A DNA stretch of 64,000 nt from CAXRDE01 sp964229355 (GCA_964229355.1 CAXRDE010000005.1:62001-126000); one strand, 5' to 3'. Shown: positions 51,007-60,763, counted from the first letter of the stretch. The notes: generated from the sequence alone by a model not told the origin. Made by a program: numbers and translations.

Positions 51007-51564
51007 ATGCGCGTAATCAAACGCTACGACAATCGCAAACTGTATGACACCCAAACCAGTAAAACCGTTAACTTAGGCGAAATTGCCGATTTTATTCGTT
51101 CTGGTGAAGAAGTCCAGGTGGTGGACAGCAAGGGCAAGGATATTACCCCAAAAATCCTGGGTCAGATCTTTTTACAAGAAAATGTTGAAACCAAACAATT
51201 GATGTTCAATAAATTTGTACTCCAGGGTTTAATCCAGGAGAGTCAAAATATGGAGAGCATTATTAAAAAGTTTCTTTTGGGAGGCATTGGCCTGGCCTCT
51301 ATGACTCGCGAAAAGCTCGACGAGTTGGTCAATGAACTCATTAAACGGGGTGAACTTTCTGAGGATCAACGGGCGCGCTTTGTGAAAGAAATGATGAACC
51401 GCAGCAGCAAAAGCATTCATAAAGTGGTGGATAAAGTTGCTCACCACGATGAGGATACACCCGTATCTAAAGAAGATCGCATCCGCGAGCTAGAGGCCAA
51501 AATCGCGGCCCTACAAGCCGAACTGGATCACACCAAGCAAGACAAACCCGAAGCAGGCAACTAA
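51007..51564 (+). CDS. PhaR-type PHA regulator fused to a phasin-like domain
   Basis: A 185-residue protein. Residues 1-60 form the PHB/PHA accumulation regulator DNA-binding domain (MRVIKRYDNRKLYDTQTSK, VNLGEIADFIRSGEEVQVVD, ILGQIFLQE). The rest is helical with KLDELVNELIKRGELSEDQRARFVKEMM, like COG3937 phasin-type proteins, and ends in a coiled coil (about 150-180). ATG 51007 follows AAAGGA by 7 bases. It is preceded by the leader and attenuator and followed 2 bases later by gloA. Confidence 0.85.
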   Translation: MRVIKRYDNRKLYDTQTSKTVNLGEIADFIRSGEEVQVVDSKGKDITPKILGQIFLQENVETKQLMFNKFVLQGLIQESQNMESIIKKFLLGGIGLASMTREKLDELVNELIKRGELSEDQRARFVKEMMNRSSKSIHKVVDKVAHHDEDTPVSKEDRIRELEAKIAALQAELDHTKQDKPEAGN

Positions 51565-51566
51565 AC

Positions 51567-51986
51567 GTGAAGTTTTTACACACCATGCTACGGGTCAAAG
51601 ATCTCGATGCGGCCCTGAAATTTTATGTAGACCAGCTCGGTTTAGTGGAAATCGAGCGCAAAAAAAACCCGGCAGGACGCTTTACCCTGGTATTTCTCGG
51701 ACCCAATCCTCATGAACCCATTCTTGAGCTGACCTATAACTGGGATCAAAGCGAAGCCTACTCCACGGGACGCTTTTTTGGTCATTTGGCCTTTGGTGTG
51801 GAAAACATTTACACCACCTGTACACAGCTACAAGAAGCCGGTGTCGCCATTCTGCGTCCGCCACGAGACGGGAGGATGGCTTTCATTAAATCTCCCGATG
51901 GGGCTTCAGTAGAACTGCTGCAGATCGGTAATGCTTTACCCCCCCAGGCCCCCTGGGATACCATGGAAAACCAGGGGAGCTGGTAA
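51567..51986 (+). CDS. gloA: Lactoylglutathione lyase (glyoxalase I)
   Basis: A 139-residue GloA with the metal ligands H5, E54 (ILELTYNW), H73 (FGHLAFGV) and E116 (SVELLQ) in expected positions. It isomerises the methylglyoxal-thiol adduct. Part of a tight run: PhaR-like, gloA, uxs, ugd. Confidence 0.92.
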   Translation: MKFLHTMLRVKDLDAALKFYVDQLGLVEIERKKNPAGRFTLVFLGPNPHEPILELTYNWDQSEAYSTGRFFGHLAFGVENIYTTCTQLQEAGVAILRPPRDGRMAFIKSPDGASVELLQIGNALPPQAPWDTMENQGSW

Positions 51987-52946
51987 ATGAAAAAGCAAAC
52001 CACTCCAAGAGCACTCGTCGCCGGTGCAGCCGGACTGGTGGGCTCTGCTTTATGCCGCCATCTGCTTGAGCAAGGTATCGAAGTTATCGCCGTCGATAAC
52101 TTTGTCACCGGCTCTGCCAAAAACCTACAGGAACTGCACAATCACCCGCACTTTAGCCATTATTGTCACGATATCTGCGAGCCCTTAACCTTAGAGCAAC
52201 CCCTTCACTACATTTACCATTTGGCATCTCCGGCAAGCCCCGATGACTTTGATGGTTTGGCTCTGGAGATTTTAAAGGTCAATAGCCAGGGCACCGAAAA
52301 TCTGTTGCAACTGGCCAAAACCCATCACGCCAAATTGCTCTTTGCCTCGACCTCAGAAGTATACGGTGATCCCCTGGTTCACCCCCAGGACGAAAGCTAT
52401 TGGGGAAACGTGAACCCTTCTGGCCCCCGCAGTTGCTATGACGAAAGCAAGCGTTTTGGCGAAGCGCTCATCAGCCACTATGCCCGTTTACATGAAGTGG
52501 ATTACGTGATTGCCCGCATTTTCAATACCTATGGTCCCCGTATGCGTCTCAACGATGGCCGCGTGGTACCTGCCTTTATTCAAGCGGCCCTTAATAACAC
52601 ACCCATGCTTTTGCATGGTGGCGGTCAGCAAACCCGCAGCTTTTGTTATGTCGGGGACCTGGTCCGAGGCCTTGCCCATCTGATGCATTCTGACAAAACC
52701 ACAGGTGAAACCTTTAACATTGGTAACCCCCATGAGTTTACTGTCGAAACCCTGGCCACCACCCTCTGGGAAATCGTCGGCAAGCCCGTACAAATGAAAA
52801 CCATCCCATCCCCCAGGCCCGATGACCCCGTGCGTCGGCGTCCTGACATCTCTAAAATTAAGGGTGTGCTGGGCTGGGAGCCAGAGATCAACTTGCGCGA
52901 GGGACTGGAAATGACCCTGAAGTTTTTTAACGAGACCACCCCATGA
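51987..52946 (+). CDS. UDP-glucuronate decarboxylase (UDP-xylose synthase)
   Basis: A 319-residue short-chain dehydrogenase-fold enzyme. NAD motif GAAGLVGSALCRHL, then TSEVYGDPLVHPQ, the family-typical WGNVNPSGPRSCYDESKR (YxxxK catalytic), and RIFNTYGPRM. It converts UDP-glucuronate to UDP-xylose. It starts right after gloA and overlaps ugd by 4 bases, whose product makes its substrate. Confidence 0.9.
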   Translation: MKKQTTPRALVAGAAGLVGSALCRHLLEQGIEVIAVDNFVTGSAKNLQELHNHPHFSHYCHDICEPLTLEQPLHYIYHLASPASPDDFDGLALEILKVNSQGTENLLQLAKTHHAKLLFASTSEVYGDPLVHPQDESYWGNVNPSGPRSCYDESKRFGEALISHYARLHEVDYVIARIFNTYGPRMRLNDGRVVPAFIQAALNNTPMLLHGGGQQTRSFCYVGDLVRGLAHLMHSDKTTGETFNIGNPHEFTVETLATTLWEIVGKPVQMKTIPSPRPDDPVRRRPDISKIKGVLGWEPEINLREGLEMTLKFFNETTP

Positions 52947-54259
52947 AGCTAGCGATTATTGGTTCCGGATACGTGGGCCTCGTCAGTGGCGCCTGTTTTG
53001 CAGAGCTGGGTCACGAGGTGATTTGTATCGACAGTAACCCTGAGAAAATTGCCCAATTGCAAGCGGGCAAGGTCCCCATTTATGAGCCCGACTTAGAAGG
53101 CCTGGTACACACCAACGTCAGCGCCGGGCGTTTGCGTTTTTCGACAGCCGTCGCAGAGGGGGTACGTTTCGCAGATATTTTGTTTATTTGTGTGGGCACT
53201 CCACCCTTGCCCGGGGGCGGGGTGGACCTCAGTGCCCTTGAAAACGTCATTCGAGAAATTGCCTCCCATATGGAGAGCTATAAACTCATTGTAGAAAAAA
53301 GCACCGTTCCCGTTAAGACCGCCGAATCCCTTGAACTACTGGCCCAAAAGCACCTAAAAAACACCGACATTCCCTTTGATTTGGCATCAAACCCCGAGTT
53401 TTTAAGTGAAGGGCGTGCCATTGCTGATTTTATGCACCCTGACCGCATTGTTCTGGGGGTTAAATCAGAGCAGGCCATGGCTCTGCTGGTTCAACTTTAT
53501 GCGCCATTAAACGCTCCGCTGCTGATTACCGATATCAATAGCGCTGAGTTAATCAAGCACGCCAGCAATGCGTTTTTAGCCATGAAAATCTCTTACGCCA
53601 ACGCGCTCTCTGCCCTGTGCGATGCCGCCGGTGCCGATATCAACAAGGTGACCAAAGGCATTGGTCTGGATCATCGCATCGGTCCCGAATTTTTAAAAGC
53701 GGGCATTGGTTATGGAGGCAGCTGCTTCCCAAAAGACGTTTCTGGCTTTATTAAAATTGCTGAGGAGCTGGATTATGATTTCACGCTCCTCAAGTCAGTA
53801 CAAGACATTAACCAACATCAACAAGAACGCTTTTTAGAAAAAGTCTGTGAGGCCCTGGGTGCCCTGAAAGATAAAAAGCTTGCGCTTCTGGGGCTGTCCT
53901 TTAAACCCAACACTGACGATATTCGTGAAGCACCTTCTCTGGCTTTGATTAAAAAGCTACAGGCAGAGGGCGCAAAACTCAGGGTTTATGACCCGGTGGC
54001 GATGCAGCATGTACAATCACAGTTTGGTGGCCAACTGGTCTATGCCGAAGATCCTTATGATGCCTGCCAGGGCGCTGATGCAGCCTTGTTTTTAACCGAA
54101 TGGCGCGAATTTACTTTTTTAGATCTTCCCCGACTCAAAGCGTGTTTGCATCAACCGGTCGTGATTGACGGCCGCAATATTTTTGAACCTGGAAAAATGG
54201 AACGTCTGGGCTTTCGCTACGCCAGCATGGGTCAGAACTCCCAGACGCCCTGGCGCTAA
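52943..54259 (+). CDS. ugd: UDP-glucose 6-dehydrogenase
   Basis: A 438-residue enzyme. N-terminal GSGYVGLVSGACFAELGH binds NAD; GIGYGGSCFPKD contains the catalytic cysteine. GLSFKPNTDDIREAPSL starts the C-terminal domain. It oxidises UDP-glucose to UDP-glucuronate for the neighbouring decarboxylase. Ends with a 4-base convergent overlap with glpD. Confidence 0.93.
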   Translation: MKLAIIGSGYVGLVSGACFAELGHEVICIDSNPEKIAQLQAGKVPIYEPDLEGLVHTNVSAGRLRFSTAVAEGVRFADILFICVGTPPLPGGGVDLSALENVIREIASHMESYKLIVEKSTVPVKTAESLELLAQKHLKNTDIPFDLASNPEFLSEGRAIADFMHPDRIVLGVKSEQAMALLVQLYAPLNAPLLITDINSAELIKHASNAFLAMKISYANALSALCDAAGADINKVTKGIGLDHRIGPEFLKAGIGYGGSCFPKDVSGFIKIAEELDYDFTLLKSVQDINQHQQERFLEKVCEALGALKDKKLALLGLSFKPNTDDIREAPSLALIKKLQAEGAKLRVYDPVAMQHVQSQFGGQLVYAEDPYDACQGADAALFLTEWREFTFLDLPRLKACLHQPVVIDGRNIFEPGKMERLGFRYASMGQNSQTPWR

Positions 54260-56046
54260 GTTTCAGAAGCGCTCACGCTCTCTTCTTGCCAGGCATTGGT
54301 GCGGGCTAACTCCGCTTCAAAAGCTTGAAGCTCGTCTTGAACCCAGCTCTGCCGTTGTTTTTCTGACCAACCGTGTAAGCGCATCAGCAAATGGCTCATC
54401 AAGTCAGCCACAGACTGTGCCACACGTTTACCCTGTTGTCGATCACGCAGCAAAATACGCTGGCGTCTTAACAGCACATCGTTAAGGCGCAAACTCTGTT
54501 CATAAAAAACACTATAAGCCACTTCCACAGGCAATAATGGCATTTCTTCAGACAGGCCAGGCATCGGTACATCGGCTTTGCCTTTTTCAAACAAAGGAAT
54601 TAAAGTGGCCAGGGTGCGTACTTCTGAGCCATAGCGTCTGAGCAGACGCTGTTGCCATACTTTAGGGAACACCGCAAGCACACTGTGCATTTGTTCAAAG
54701 AGAGCGGCCTCGGAATTTGCCTGGTGTTGATTACACAAAGGAGTCAATGCCTGAACAGCCCCTTGAAACAGGTGGGGATCTTTTTTGCGCAGGTATTTTA
54801 ACAGATCATGCGCCATATAGAGATATGTGGTCAGTTTACCGCCGGCCAACATTACAATACCTGTGGTGGTATCAAATATTTCATGATCTCGAGAAAGGTC
54901 CGACTCATGCAGCCCTGACTTGCCGGGTGGACTCACCAATGGACGCCACCCACCAAAAGAGCTCACGACATCAGTTCGTTGTAAATGAGCGTCTGGATAA
55001 ATGGCGTTGACGGAGGCCAATAAATAATCAATGTCTTCAAGGGAAGCATAATTATCGTGGTCCAAATAATCGGAGCGGGTGTCCCCTTCATAATCCGTAT
55101 CGGTGGTACCGACAAGGGAGTAATCTTCGTAGGGAATAATAAACATCCAGCGCTGCTTGCCACTGGCATCAGGCACACTTTTGAGCATGACCGCTCGCTC
55201 TACGGCAGTTACCCGTGGCACCACAATATGCACCCCTTTAGAAGGGCGTAGATAGGTGGGCTCTTGCGGATTTGCCAGTCGATTAAGATGATCTGCCCAG
55301 GGACCCGTGGCATTGACCACGTATTTAGCCCGCAGGGTGAAGGATTGATTTCCAATGAGGTCTTGCACGTGCACAGTATCGACGCGGTCGCCTTGTTGCT
55401 CAAAGCCGGTAACCTGCACATAATTAAATACATCGGCACCTGCGGCCTGCGCTGTTTTTAGGGTTTCAATGACCAGGCGCGCATCATCACAGGCTGCATC
55501 AAAAAACTGCAGCCCCCCTTCAAAGTCCCGTTGTTCAATCCCCGGCTCCAGGCTCGCCAGCTGTGAGCGTCGGATAAAGCGATGCAAACGGGTATGCCCA
55601 GGGCTTGAAAGCCAGGAAAACACGTCATACAACCAGCAGCCCAAATTAATAAACCAGGCTTTTTCTTCGTAACGCCGATAAACAGGCATCAGGAAGGGCA
55701 CCTTCTTTGCCAGGTGGGGAAAGCGATCAAACAACGCATTGCGAGCACTCAAGGCCTCAAACACCAGACCAAATTCATAATGCTCAAGGTAGCGTAAACC
55801 GCCGTGCAGAAGCTTCGAAGACTTGCTGCTGGTACCACTGGCAAAATCACCTTTTTCAAGCAGCGCCACAGACAAACCCGCCGCCACAGCCTCTTGAGCC
55901 AGGCCCGCGCCCACAATACCGCCTCCCACGATCACCACATCAAACGTTTCAGGGTGACGGGACAATTGTTGCAAACGCCGTTGACGCACACGGGCCGAAA
56001 ACTCCCGTGTGCCTTCAGGGTAAATGCGATCCGTTTTACGTAGCAT
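54256..56046 (-). CDS. glpD: Glycerol-3-phosphate dehydrogenase, FAD-dependent
   Basis: A 596-residue aerobic-type GlpD. FAD motif DVVIVGGGIVGAGLAQEA (about 35-52), substrate-site stretch GTSSKSSKLLHGGLRYLE and WMFIIPYEDYSLVGTTDT are all visible. It oxidises glycerol-3-phosphate and reduces the quinone pool at the inner membrane. It starts 3 bases after the antiporter stop. Confidence 0.92.
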   Translation of the reverse strand: MLRKTDRIYPEGTREFSARVRQRRLQQLSRHPETFDVVIVGGGIVGAGLAQEAVAAGLSVALLEKGDFASGTSSKSSKLLHGGLRYLEHYEFGLVFEALSARNALFDRFPHLAKKVPFLMPVYRRYEEKAWFINLGCWLYDVFSWLSSPGHTRLHRFIRRSQLASLEPGIEQRDFEGGLQFFDAACDDARLVIETLKTAQAAGADVFNYVQVTGFEQQGDRVDTVHVQDLIGNQSFTLRAKYVVNATGPWADHLNRLANPQEPTYLRPSKGVHIVVPRVTAVERAVMLKSVPDASGKQRWMFIIPYEDYSLVGTTDTDYEGDTRSDYLDHDNYASLEDIDYLLASVNAIYPDAHLQRTDVVSSFGGWRPLVSPPGKSGLHESDLSRDHEIFDTTTGIVMLAGGKLTTYLYMAHDLLKYLRKKDPHLFQGAVQALTPLCNQHQANSEAALFEQMHSVLAVFPKVWQQRLLRRYGSEVRTLATLIPLFEKGKADVPMPGLSEEMPLLPVEVAYSVFYEQSLRLNDVLLRRQRILLRDRQQGKRVAQSVADLMSHLLMRLHGWSEKQRQSWVQDELQAFEAELARTNAWQEESVSASET

Positions 56047-56049
56047 GGC

Positions 56050-57576
56050 CTAGATAAAATTCAAGAAGGTCACAATGACCAACAGAGGCAACAGCACGCT
56101 GAAAGACCACAAAATATACCCACCAAAACTGGGCATTTTAATATTGGAGTGCTCCGCAATGGTTTTAACCATAAAATTGGGGCCGTTGCCGATATAGGTT
56201 AAGGCCCCCATAAACACTGCCCCCACAGAAATCGCCGCTAGCAGCTCAGGGAACTGGGCGACAAATTCTGTTAGAGGCGCAGTGGGCACACCATTTTTAC
56301 TGGCAGCCAGTGTCACAAAGGTCAAATAGGTGGGTGCGTTGTCTAAGAAACCGCTCAAACCACCGGTGACCCAAAAATACTGCCAGGGGGTTTCAAGCGG
56401 CAGCAAAGAGCCTTTGGCCTCAAGAATCGTCAGGGCAGGGATCATGGCCCCAAAGATGCCCACAAAGATACAGGCCACCTCTAAAATCGGCTCAAAAGAG
56501 AAGGCATTGGCTTCACGAATACGGGCAGGGGTCGTAAAGTAGGATGTCAGGGTAATTAACGTCAGAGCGACCACCTGGAACAACTGGGCACCAATGTCGG
56601 CATTGGAAAGGCCATAGGCCGCTTTCAAGTAAGGATGAACCATATAGCCGGAGGCCAAAATCACGCCAACAACCATGGCCAAAAAGCCCAGGTTGCGAGC
56701 GCCTTCAATTTTGAGCTTTTTACCTTCAGCCCCAGACTGAACGATATGGGTTAAGGAGTGCTTTGTGTCTAACTCTTCTTTGGTAAAGAGATAGGTATCT
56801 AGCACCAGGAATACCAAAAGTAGCATCCCCACCATAACAAACCACTCAGGAATTAAATGTGAAAAGGTCCACTCAAAAGGCACGCCGCGTAAAAATCCCA
56901 TATACAGGGGCGGATCACCCAGGGGGGTAAGCAAACCACCGCAATTGGCCACAATAAAGATAAAGAAAACCATCAGGTGGGTTTTGTGCTGACGGGGTTT
57001 ATTGGCAGTAATTAAAGGCCGAATCAAAAGCATACTGGCTCCAGTGGTCCCCATCAGATTGGCCAGCACAGCTCCCAGGGCTAAAAACATGGTGTTTACA
57101 TGAGGGAATCCTGCAAAGGGTCCCGAAATATAAATACCGCCGCTGATAATAAAAAGCGAGGCCAACAGAGCAATAAACGCAGCATACTCCACATAGGTGT
57201 GTAAGACCTTGTGCCAGTCACCGGTCGGCATGAGATAGAAAGCCACACCGGCAATGGCGCACAGGCCAGCCACCATGAGTTTGTTTTTGTTTTGATGCCA
57301 CCAATGATCTACTTTAGGAATCAAAGGTAAAATAGCAATCATCAGTAAGAGCCCCACAAAAGGCAAAATATTTAGCAATAAAGGGCCTGTGCCCATGTTT
57401 TGCCAATAACTCATATTGCCGTGATGGCCGGTATCATGACTGGTGCTGGCGTGGGTTTCTTCCTGAGCGTGGTGCACGGTGTTAGGAGAATGTGAGTCGG
57501 TAAGTGTTTGGGTCGGTGTTGTGGAATGGTCCTGATGGGTTACATCGGGCGCGGTATCCGTAGCCGCAATTTGCAT
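56050..57576 (-). CDS. NhaD/ArsB-type sodium:proton antiporter
   Basis: A 508-residue ion-transporter-superfamily protein with about 12 helices and a His/Thr-rich N-terminal extension of about 50 residues that could bind metal. Family features include NLMGTTGASMLLIRP, NCGGLLTPLGDPPLYMGF and, near the end, TYIGNGPNFMVKTIAE. COG1055-type members exchange sodium for protons. Followed closely by glpD, so possibly co-transcribed. Confidence 0.82.
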   Translation of the reverse strand: MQIAATDTAPDVTHQDHSTTPTQTLTDSHSPNTVHHAQEETHASTSHDTGHHGNMSYWQNMGTGPLLLNILPFVGLLLMIAILPLIPKVDHWWHQNKNKLMVAGLCAIAGVAFYLMPTGDWHKVLHTYVEYAAFIALLASLFIISGGIYISGPFAGFPHVNTMFLALGAVLANLMGTTGASMLLIRPLITANKPRQHKTHLMVFFIFIVANCGGLLTPLGDPPLYMGFLRGVPFEWTFSHLIPEWFVMVGMLLLVFLVLDTYLFTKEELDTKHSLTHIVQSGAEGKKLKIEGARNLGFLAMVVGVILASGYMVHPYLKAAYGLSNADIGAQLFQVVALTLITLTSYFTTPARIREANAFSFEPILEVACIFVGIFGAMIPALTILEAKGSLLPLETPWQYFWVTGGLSGFLDNAPTYLTFVTLAASKNGVPTAPLTEFVAQFPELLAAISVGAVFMGALTYIGNGPNFMVKTIAEHSNIKMPSFGGYILWSFSVLLPLLVIVTFLNFI

Positions 57577-57663
57577 AGCAATGTTTCCTGCATCGTTTGT
57601 TATGGGTTTTTACGTTTTTTATGGGTAGTATACCGGATCTCTTTAAAGAACCGAAAACAGCGC

Positions 57664-57921
57664 CTAGATCTGAAGCATCTCGTTAAGTTTGCCCGCCCGG
57701 TCCAAAGCTTGCAGATCAGTAAAACCGCCCACTGCTTGATCATTAATAAAGATTTGCGGCACGGTGGTTTGACCACTGGCTTCTACAAGCCAATTTCTTT
57801 TGGCATCGTCATAGGTCACATCAATGGCTTCATAAGTCACGCCTTTGGCATCTAATAAACGCTCTGCAGCACGACAATAGGGGCAGTAGGTTGTGGAATA
57901 CACTTCAACTTTGGCAGGCAT
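57664..57921 (-). CDS. grxC: Glutaredoxin 3
   Basis: An 85-residue dithiol glutaredoxin with CPYC (13-16), TVPQIFIND and GGFTDL. Preceded by a GAGGAGAA site. Reduces disulfides with glutathione; its presence agrees with gloA that the cell uses glutathione or an analogue. Confidence 0.93.
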   Translation of the reverse strand: MPAKVEVYSTTYCPYCRAAERLLDAKGVTYEAIDVTYDDAKRNWLVEASGQTTVPQIFINDQAVGGFTDLQALDRAGKLNEMLQI

Positions 57922-58093
57922 GGGAATGTTCTCCTCAATGGAATATTTAATCGAATTCTAACCGATATGCAGGGACTTCATCAATCCTGATCAAAAGCAC
58001 CCGAGCATGCTATCACCTATAGCGATTGACATTGAGGGCTTTCATTCTTTTGCTCACAGCTGTTAATTCAAAAAAGAAAGGCCCTCCTGAGCC

Positions 58094-58102
58094 TGCTATA
58101 AT
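58094..58102 (+). promoter_or_regulatory. Extended -10 promoter of the DUF6986-sfsA genes
   Basis: TGCTATAAT, 39 bases before the start codon. A GGAG ribosome site precedes the ATG at 58142, so here the transcript has a normal leader. Confidence 0.6.
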
Positions 58103-58141
58103 AGGGAGCATATTTAAAACCTTTCATATTTTGGAGTCCCT

Positions 58142-59587
58142 ATGGAAAGCACCCTCAGACCTGAAGATTTTCAAGCGGTGGAACACGATCTCAACGGCTT
58201 CTGGCAAGATTTCGACGAGCGCTATACCGATATCGTACAACGCCAGCCTGTCCAAACCCTGTATGGGGGAGCCCAACTGTTCAAAGCAGATACCGCTCAA
58301 AAAATGGGGGATTTAGCCCGTAGGGCTTTAGACAGCTATGCCCCAAACTTTGTCTATTTAGCCAAAGCAGCGCGTTTAAGCATGCATGAATCACTCCCCG
58401 ATGATTGGCATCAGGCCGAAGCCCTGGCACAGTCCATTCAAGAAAACCCTGAGGCCGCAAAAAATCTAAACCCTGAAGCCTTTCTAGCCTACACCATTTA
58501 TGACCGGGTACTCCACAAACTGCAAACCGAACCCGTTGAAGACTTTCGTATTGATTTTGAAGATGGCTATGGCAACCGCCCCGATGCCGAAGAAGACAAC
58601 GATGCCGTACGCAATGCCTTAGAAGTCGCAAAAGGTATGGAAGCCAATATTCTACCGCCGTTTATTGGTATTCGCATCAAGCCCTGGACCCGTCAGCTGT
58701 TTCAACGCTCCGCCCGCACCTTAGATATTTTTGTGACCGCGCTGTTAAAGGCCACACAGAACACCTTGCCACAAAACTTTGTGGTTACCCTACCTAAAGT
58801 GACTCACCCCACCCAGGTCTCTGGCCTTGTGACTTTACTCGAAAAACTCGAAAGCGCCCACCACTTACCGGACGGTAGCCTTCAACTCGAAATCATGGTA
58901 GAAACCACCCAGTCTATTTTGGATGGCCAGGGACAAGTCATGCTGCCACAGCTTTTGGCCGCTGCCAAAGGCCGTTGCCGCGGTGCTCACTTTGGGACCT
59001 ATGACTATACCGCCAGCTGCAATATTATTGCCCGCTACCAGAGCATGGACCACCCGGCCTGCGATTTTTCACGACACATGATGCAGGTGGCTTTTTCGGG
59101 TACCGGCGTCATGCTTTCTGATGGTGCCACCAATATTATGCCGGTCCCTGTACACCGTGCAGAGCCAGGCCAGGCCCTCAATTTGATTCAATTGCAAGAG
59201 AACCTTCAGGCTGTCCATAGCGCCTGGGGACTTCACAGTGACCATATCCGCCACTCCCTTACCCATGGCCATTACCAGGGTTGGGACCTGCATCCGGCTC
59301 AGCTCATTACACGCTATGCCGTGGTTTACGACTTCTTTTTAAGAGAGCTGAAAAATTCCACGTTGCGCTTTCAAAACTTTGTTTCAAAAGCGGCGCAGGC
59401 CACCTTAAGTGGTGATGTCTTTGATGACGCCGCCACCGGACGGGGTCTTCTCAATTACTTCCGTTTGGCGCACAATAGCGGTGCGATTAACCAACAGGAA
59501 ATTGAACAGGCCGGCTTAACCCTGGAAGACCTGAGCGGAGGCACGGGCTCAGGTGCGTCACCCTGGCTTGCCTTAATTGCAGGGTAA
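58142..59587 (+). CDS. DUF6986 / HpcH-HpaI aldolase-like protein
   Basis: A 481-residue protein similar to the citrate-lyase-beta/aldolase superfamily: RIDFEDGYGNRPDAEED, IGIRIKPW and VTLPKVTH, with LEIMVETTQSILDGQG and GRCRGAHFGTYDYTASCNI forming the rest of the barrel. Acidic residues in EDGYG and VETTQ are likely metal ligands. DUF6986 proteins are larger than simple CoA-ester lyases and have no agreed reaction. sfsA follows 8 bases later. Confidence 0.8.
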   Translation: MESTLRPEDFQAVEHDLNGFWQDFDERYTDIVQRQPVQTLYGGAQLFKADTAQKMGDLARRALDSYAPNFVYLAKAARLSMHESLPDDWHQAEALAQSIQENPEAAKNLNPEAFLAYTIYDRVLHKLQTEPVEDFRIDFEDGYGNRPDAEEDNDAVRNALEVAKGMEANILPPFIGIRIKPWTRQLFQRSARTLDIFVTALLKATQNTLPQNFVVTLPKVTHPTQVSGLVTLLEKLESAHHLPDGSLQLEIMVETTQSILDGQGQVMLPQLLAAAKGRCRGAHFGTYDYTASCNIIARYQSMDHPACDFSRHMMQVAFSGTGVMLSDGATNIMPVPVHRAEPGQALNLIQLQENLQAVHSAWGLHSDHIRHSLTHGHYQGWDLHPAQLITRYAVVYDFFLRELKNSTLRFQNFVSKAAQATLSGDVFDDAATGRGLLNYFRLAHNSGAINQQEIEQAGLTLEDLSGGTGSGASPWLALIAG

Positions 59588-59595
59588 CTAAGCCC

Positions 59596-60300
59596 ATGGA
59601 ATGGAATCCTCCTTTTGCCACAGCCACATTAATCAAGCGCTATAAACGCTTTTTAGCGGACGTGGAAAAGGGGGGGGAAGTCCTTACCGTGCATTGTCCT
59701 AACACAGGCCCCATGACAGGCTGTGCCGAACCTGGGTGGACCGTGGCTCTAAGTCACTCGGACAACCCACGACGCAAGCTCCCCTGGACGCTGGAAATGA
59801 CCCACAATGGCCACAGTTGGATCGGTGTGAATACCCACCAGGCCAACCGTCTGGCCGAAGAAGCGCTGCAAAAAGGGATGATTCCTGAGCTGCAGGGATA
59901 CCCCGATCTACAGCGCGAAGTACGCTACGGTCACGAAAAGAGTCGCATCGACTTCTTGCTGCAAGCGCCGGACCGAAGCGATTGCTATGTGGAAGTCAAA
60001 TCCGTGACGCTGCTAGAAAACAATGTGCACCTTTTTCCTGATACGGTGACCACACGGGGGCAAAAACACCTGCGAGAACTGAGCCTTCTGGCCCAGGAGG
60101 GAAAACGGGCCGTCATGTTGTATTTAATCCAACGCGAAGACGGGGGAAAAACCTTTAAACCCGCTGGTCATTACGACCCAGACTATGCCGACTTGCTCCA
60201 CATTGCTCAGAAGGCAGGGGTTGAAATTCTGGCTTACCAATGCCATGTCTCGCCACAACGTTGGCTGGTTAAAGGCCCACTGGACGTACAGGTTCGTTAA
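59596..60300 (+). CDS. sfsA: SfsA family protein (sugar fermentation stimulation)
   Basis: A 234-residue SfsA: N-terminal OB-like part with RYKRFLADVEKGGEVLTVHCPNTGP (split at LTVHCPNTGPM), and the nuclease core SRIDFLLQ ... CYVEVKSVTLLE with D and ExK residues. Described biochemically as a nucleic-acid-binding or nuclease-fold protein; physiological role unsettled. Confidence 0.92.
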   Translation: MEWNPPFATATLIKRYKRFLADVEKGGEVLTVHCPNTGPMTGCAEPGWTVALSHSDNPRRKLPWTLEMTHNGHSWIGVNTHQANRLAEEALQKGMIPELQGYPDLQREVRYGHEKSRIDFLLQAPDRSDCYVEVKSVTLLENNVHLFPDTVTTRGQKHLRELSLLAQEGKRAVMLYLIQREDGGKTFKPAGHYDPDYADLLHIAQKAGVEILAYQCHVSPQRWLVKGPLDVQVR

Positions 60301-60306
60301 GGTGCG

Positions 60307-60669
60307 TTATTTTTGAGTGCTCAGTTGCTCATCCAACTGCTTACGCAGTTTCGGATTCACATCCAAAATGCGGGCCGGAAAAATTTCTTTTTGCTTTAAT
60401 ACCACAGGAAAACGCTGATTTTTTAACTGCTCTTTTGCTCCACCGTGATAATAAGCGGGCGGCACCTGAAATTTATAAAACAGTTTTTCACGATCCAGCT
60501 TCACCGTGAGATAGTATTTGCACATGCTTTCATGGTTTTGCCGACAGCGACTTTCGGTTTCAACACTCGAATAGACAGCATCTTTAAGTACAGTGGGAGC
60601 GTTTTTCAGATCATAGTAGTAAGCGCCCGCCGCGGCCACCAGACCGATCATAAAAAGTTTAAAAAACAT
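60307..60669 (-). CDS. Small exported or membrane-anchored protein
   Basis: A 120-residue protein starting MFFKLFMIGLVAAAGAYYYD with one N-terminal hydrophobic helix. The rest is polar with two cysteines (ESRCRQNHESMCKYY). ATG 60669 follows GAGGAA by 9 bases. Shares the divergent promoter with the gatB operon. Family not recognised. Confidence 0.65.
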   Translation of the reverse strand: MFFKLFMIGLVAAAGAYYYDLKNAPTVLKDAVYSSVETESRCRQNHESMCKYYLTVKLDREKLFYKFQVPPAYYHGGAKEQLKNQRFPVVLKQKEIFPARILDVNPKLRKQLDEQLSTQK

Positions 60670-60703
60670 GTCCGTGTATTCCTCAGTCTTGTTCGTTGTG
60701 TTC

Positions 60704-60736
60704 AATTCTAGCATGCTCCGACATCATGCTAGAATT
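60704..60736. promoter_or_regulatory. Symmetric divergent promoter on a perfect 12-bp inverted repeat
   Basis: AATTCTAGCATG (60704-60715) and CATGCTAGAATT (60725-60736) are perfect complements around a 9-base centre. Each arm reads outward as TGCTAGAAT, an extended -10 promoter, so back-to-back promoters face 60307-60669 and the gatB genes. It may also be an operator. Confidence 0.6.
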
Positions 60737-60763
60737 AGATTAATATGCTGGGAAAGGAAGCCT

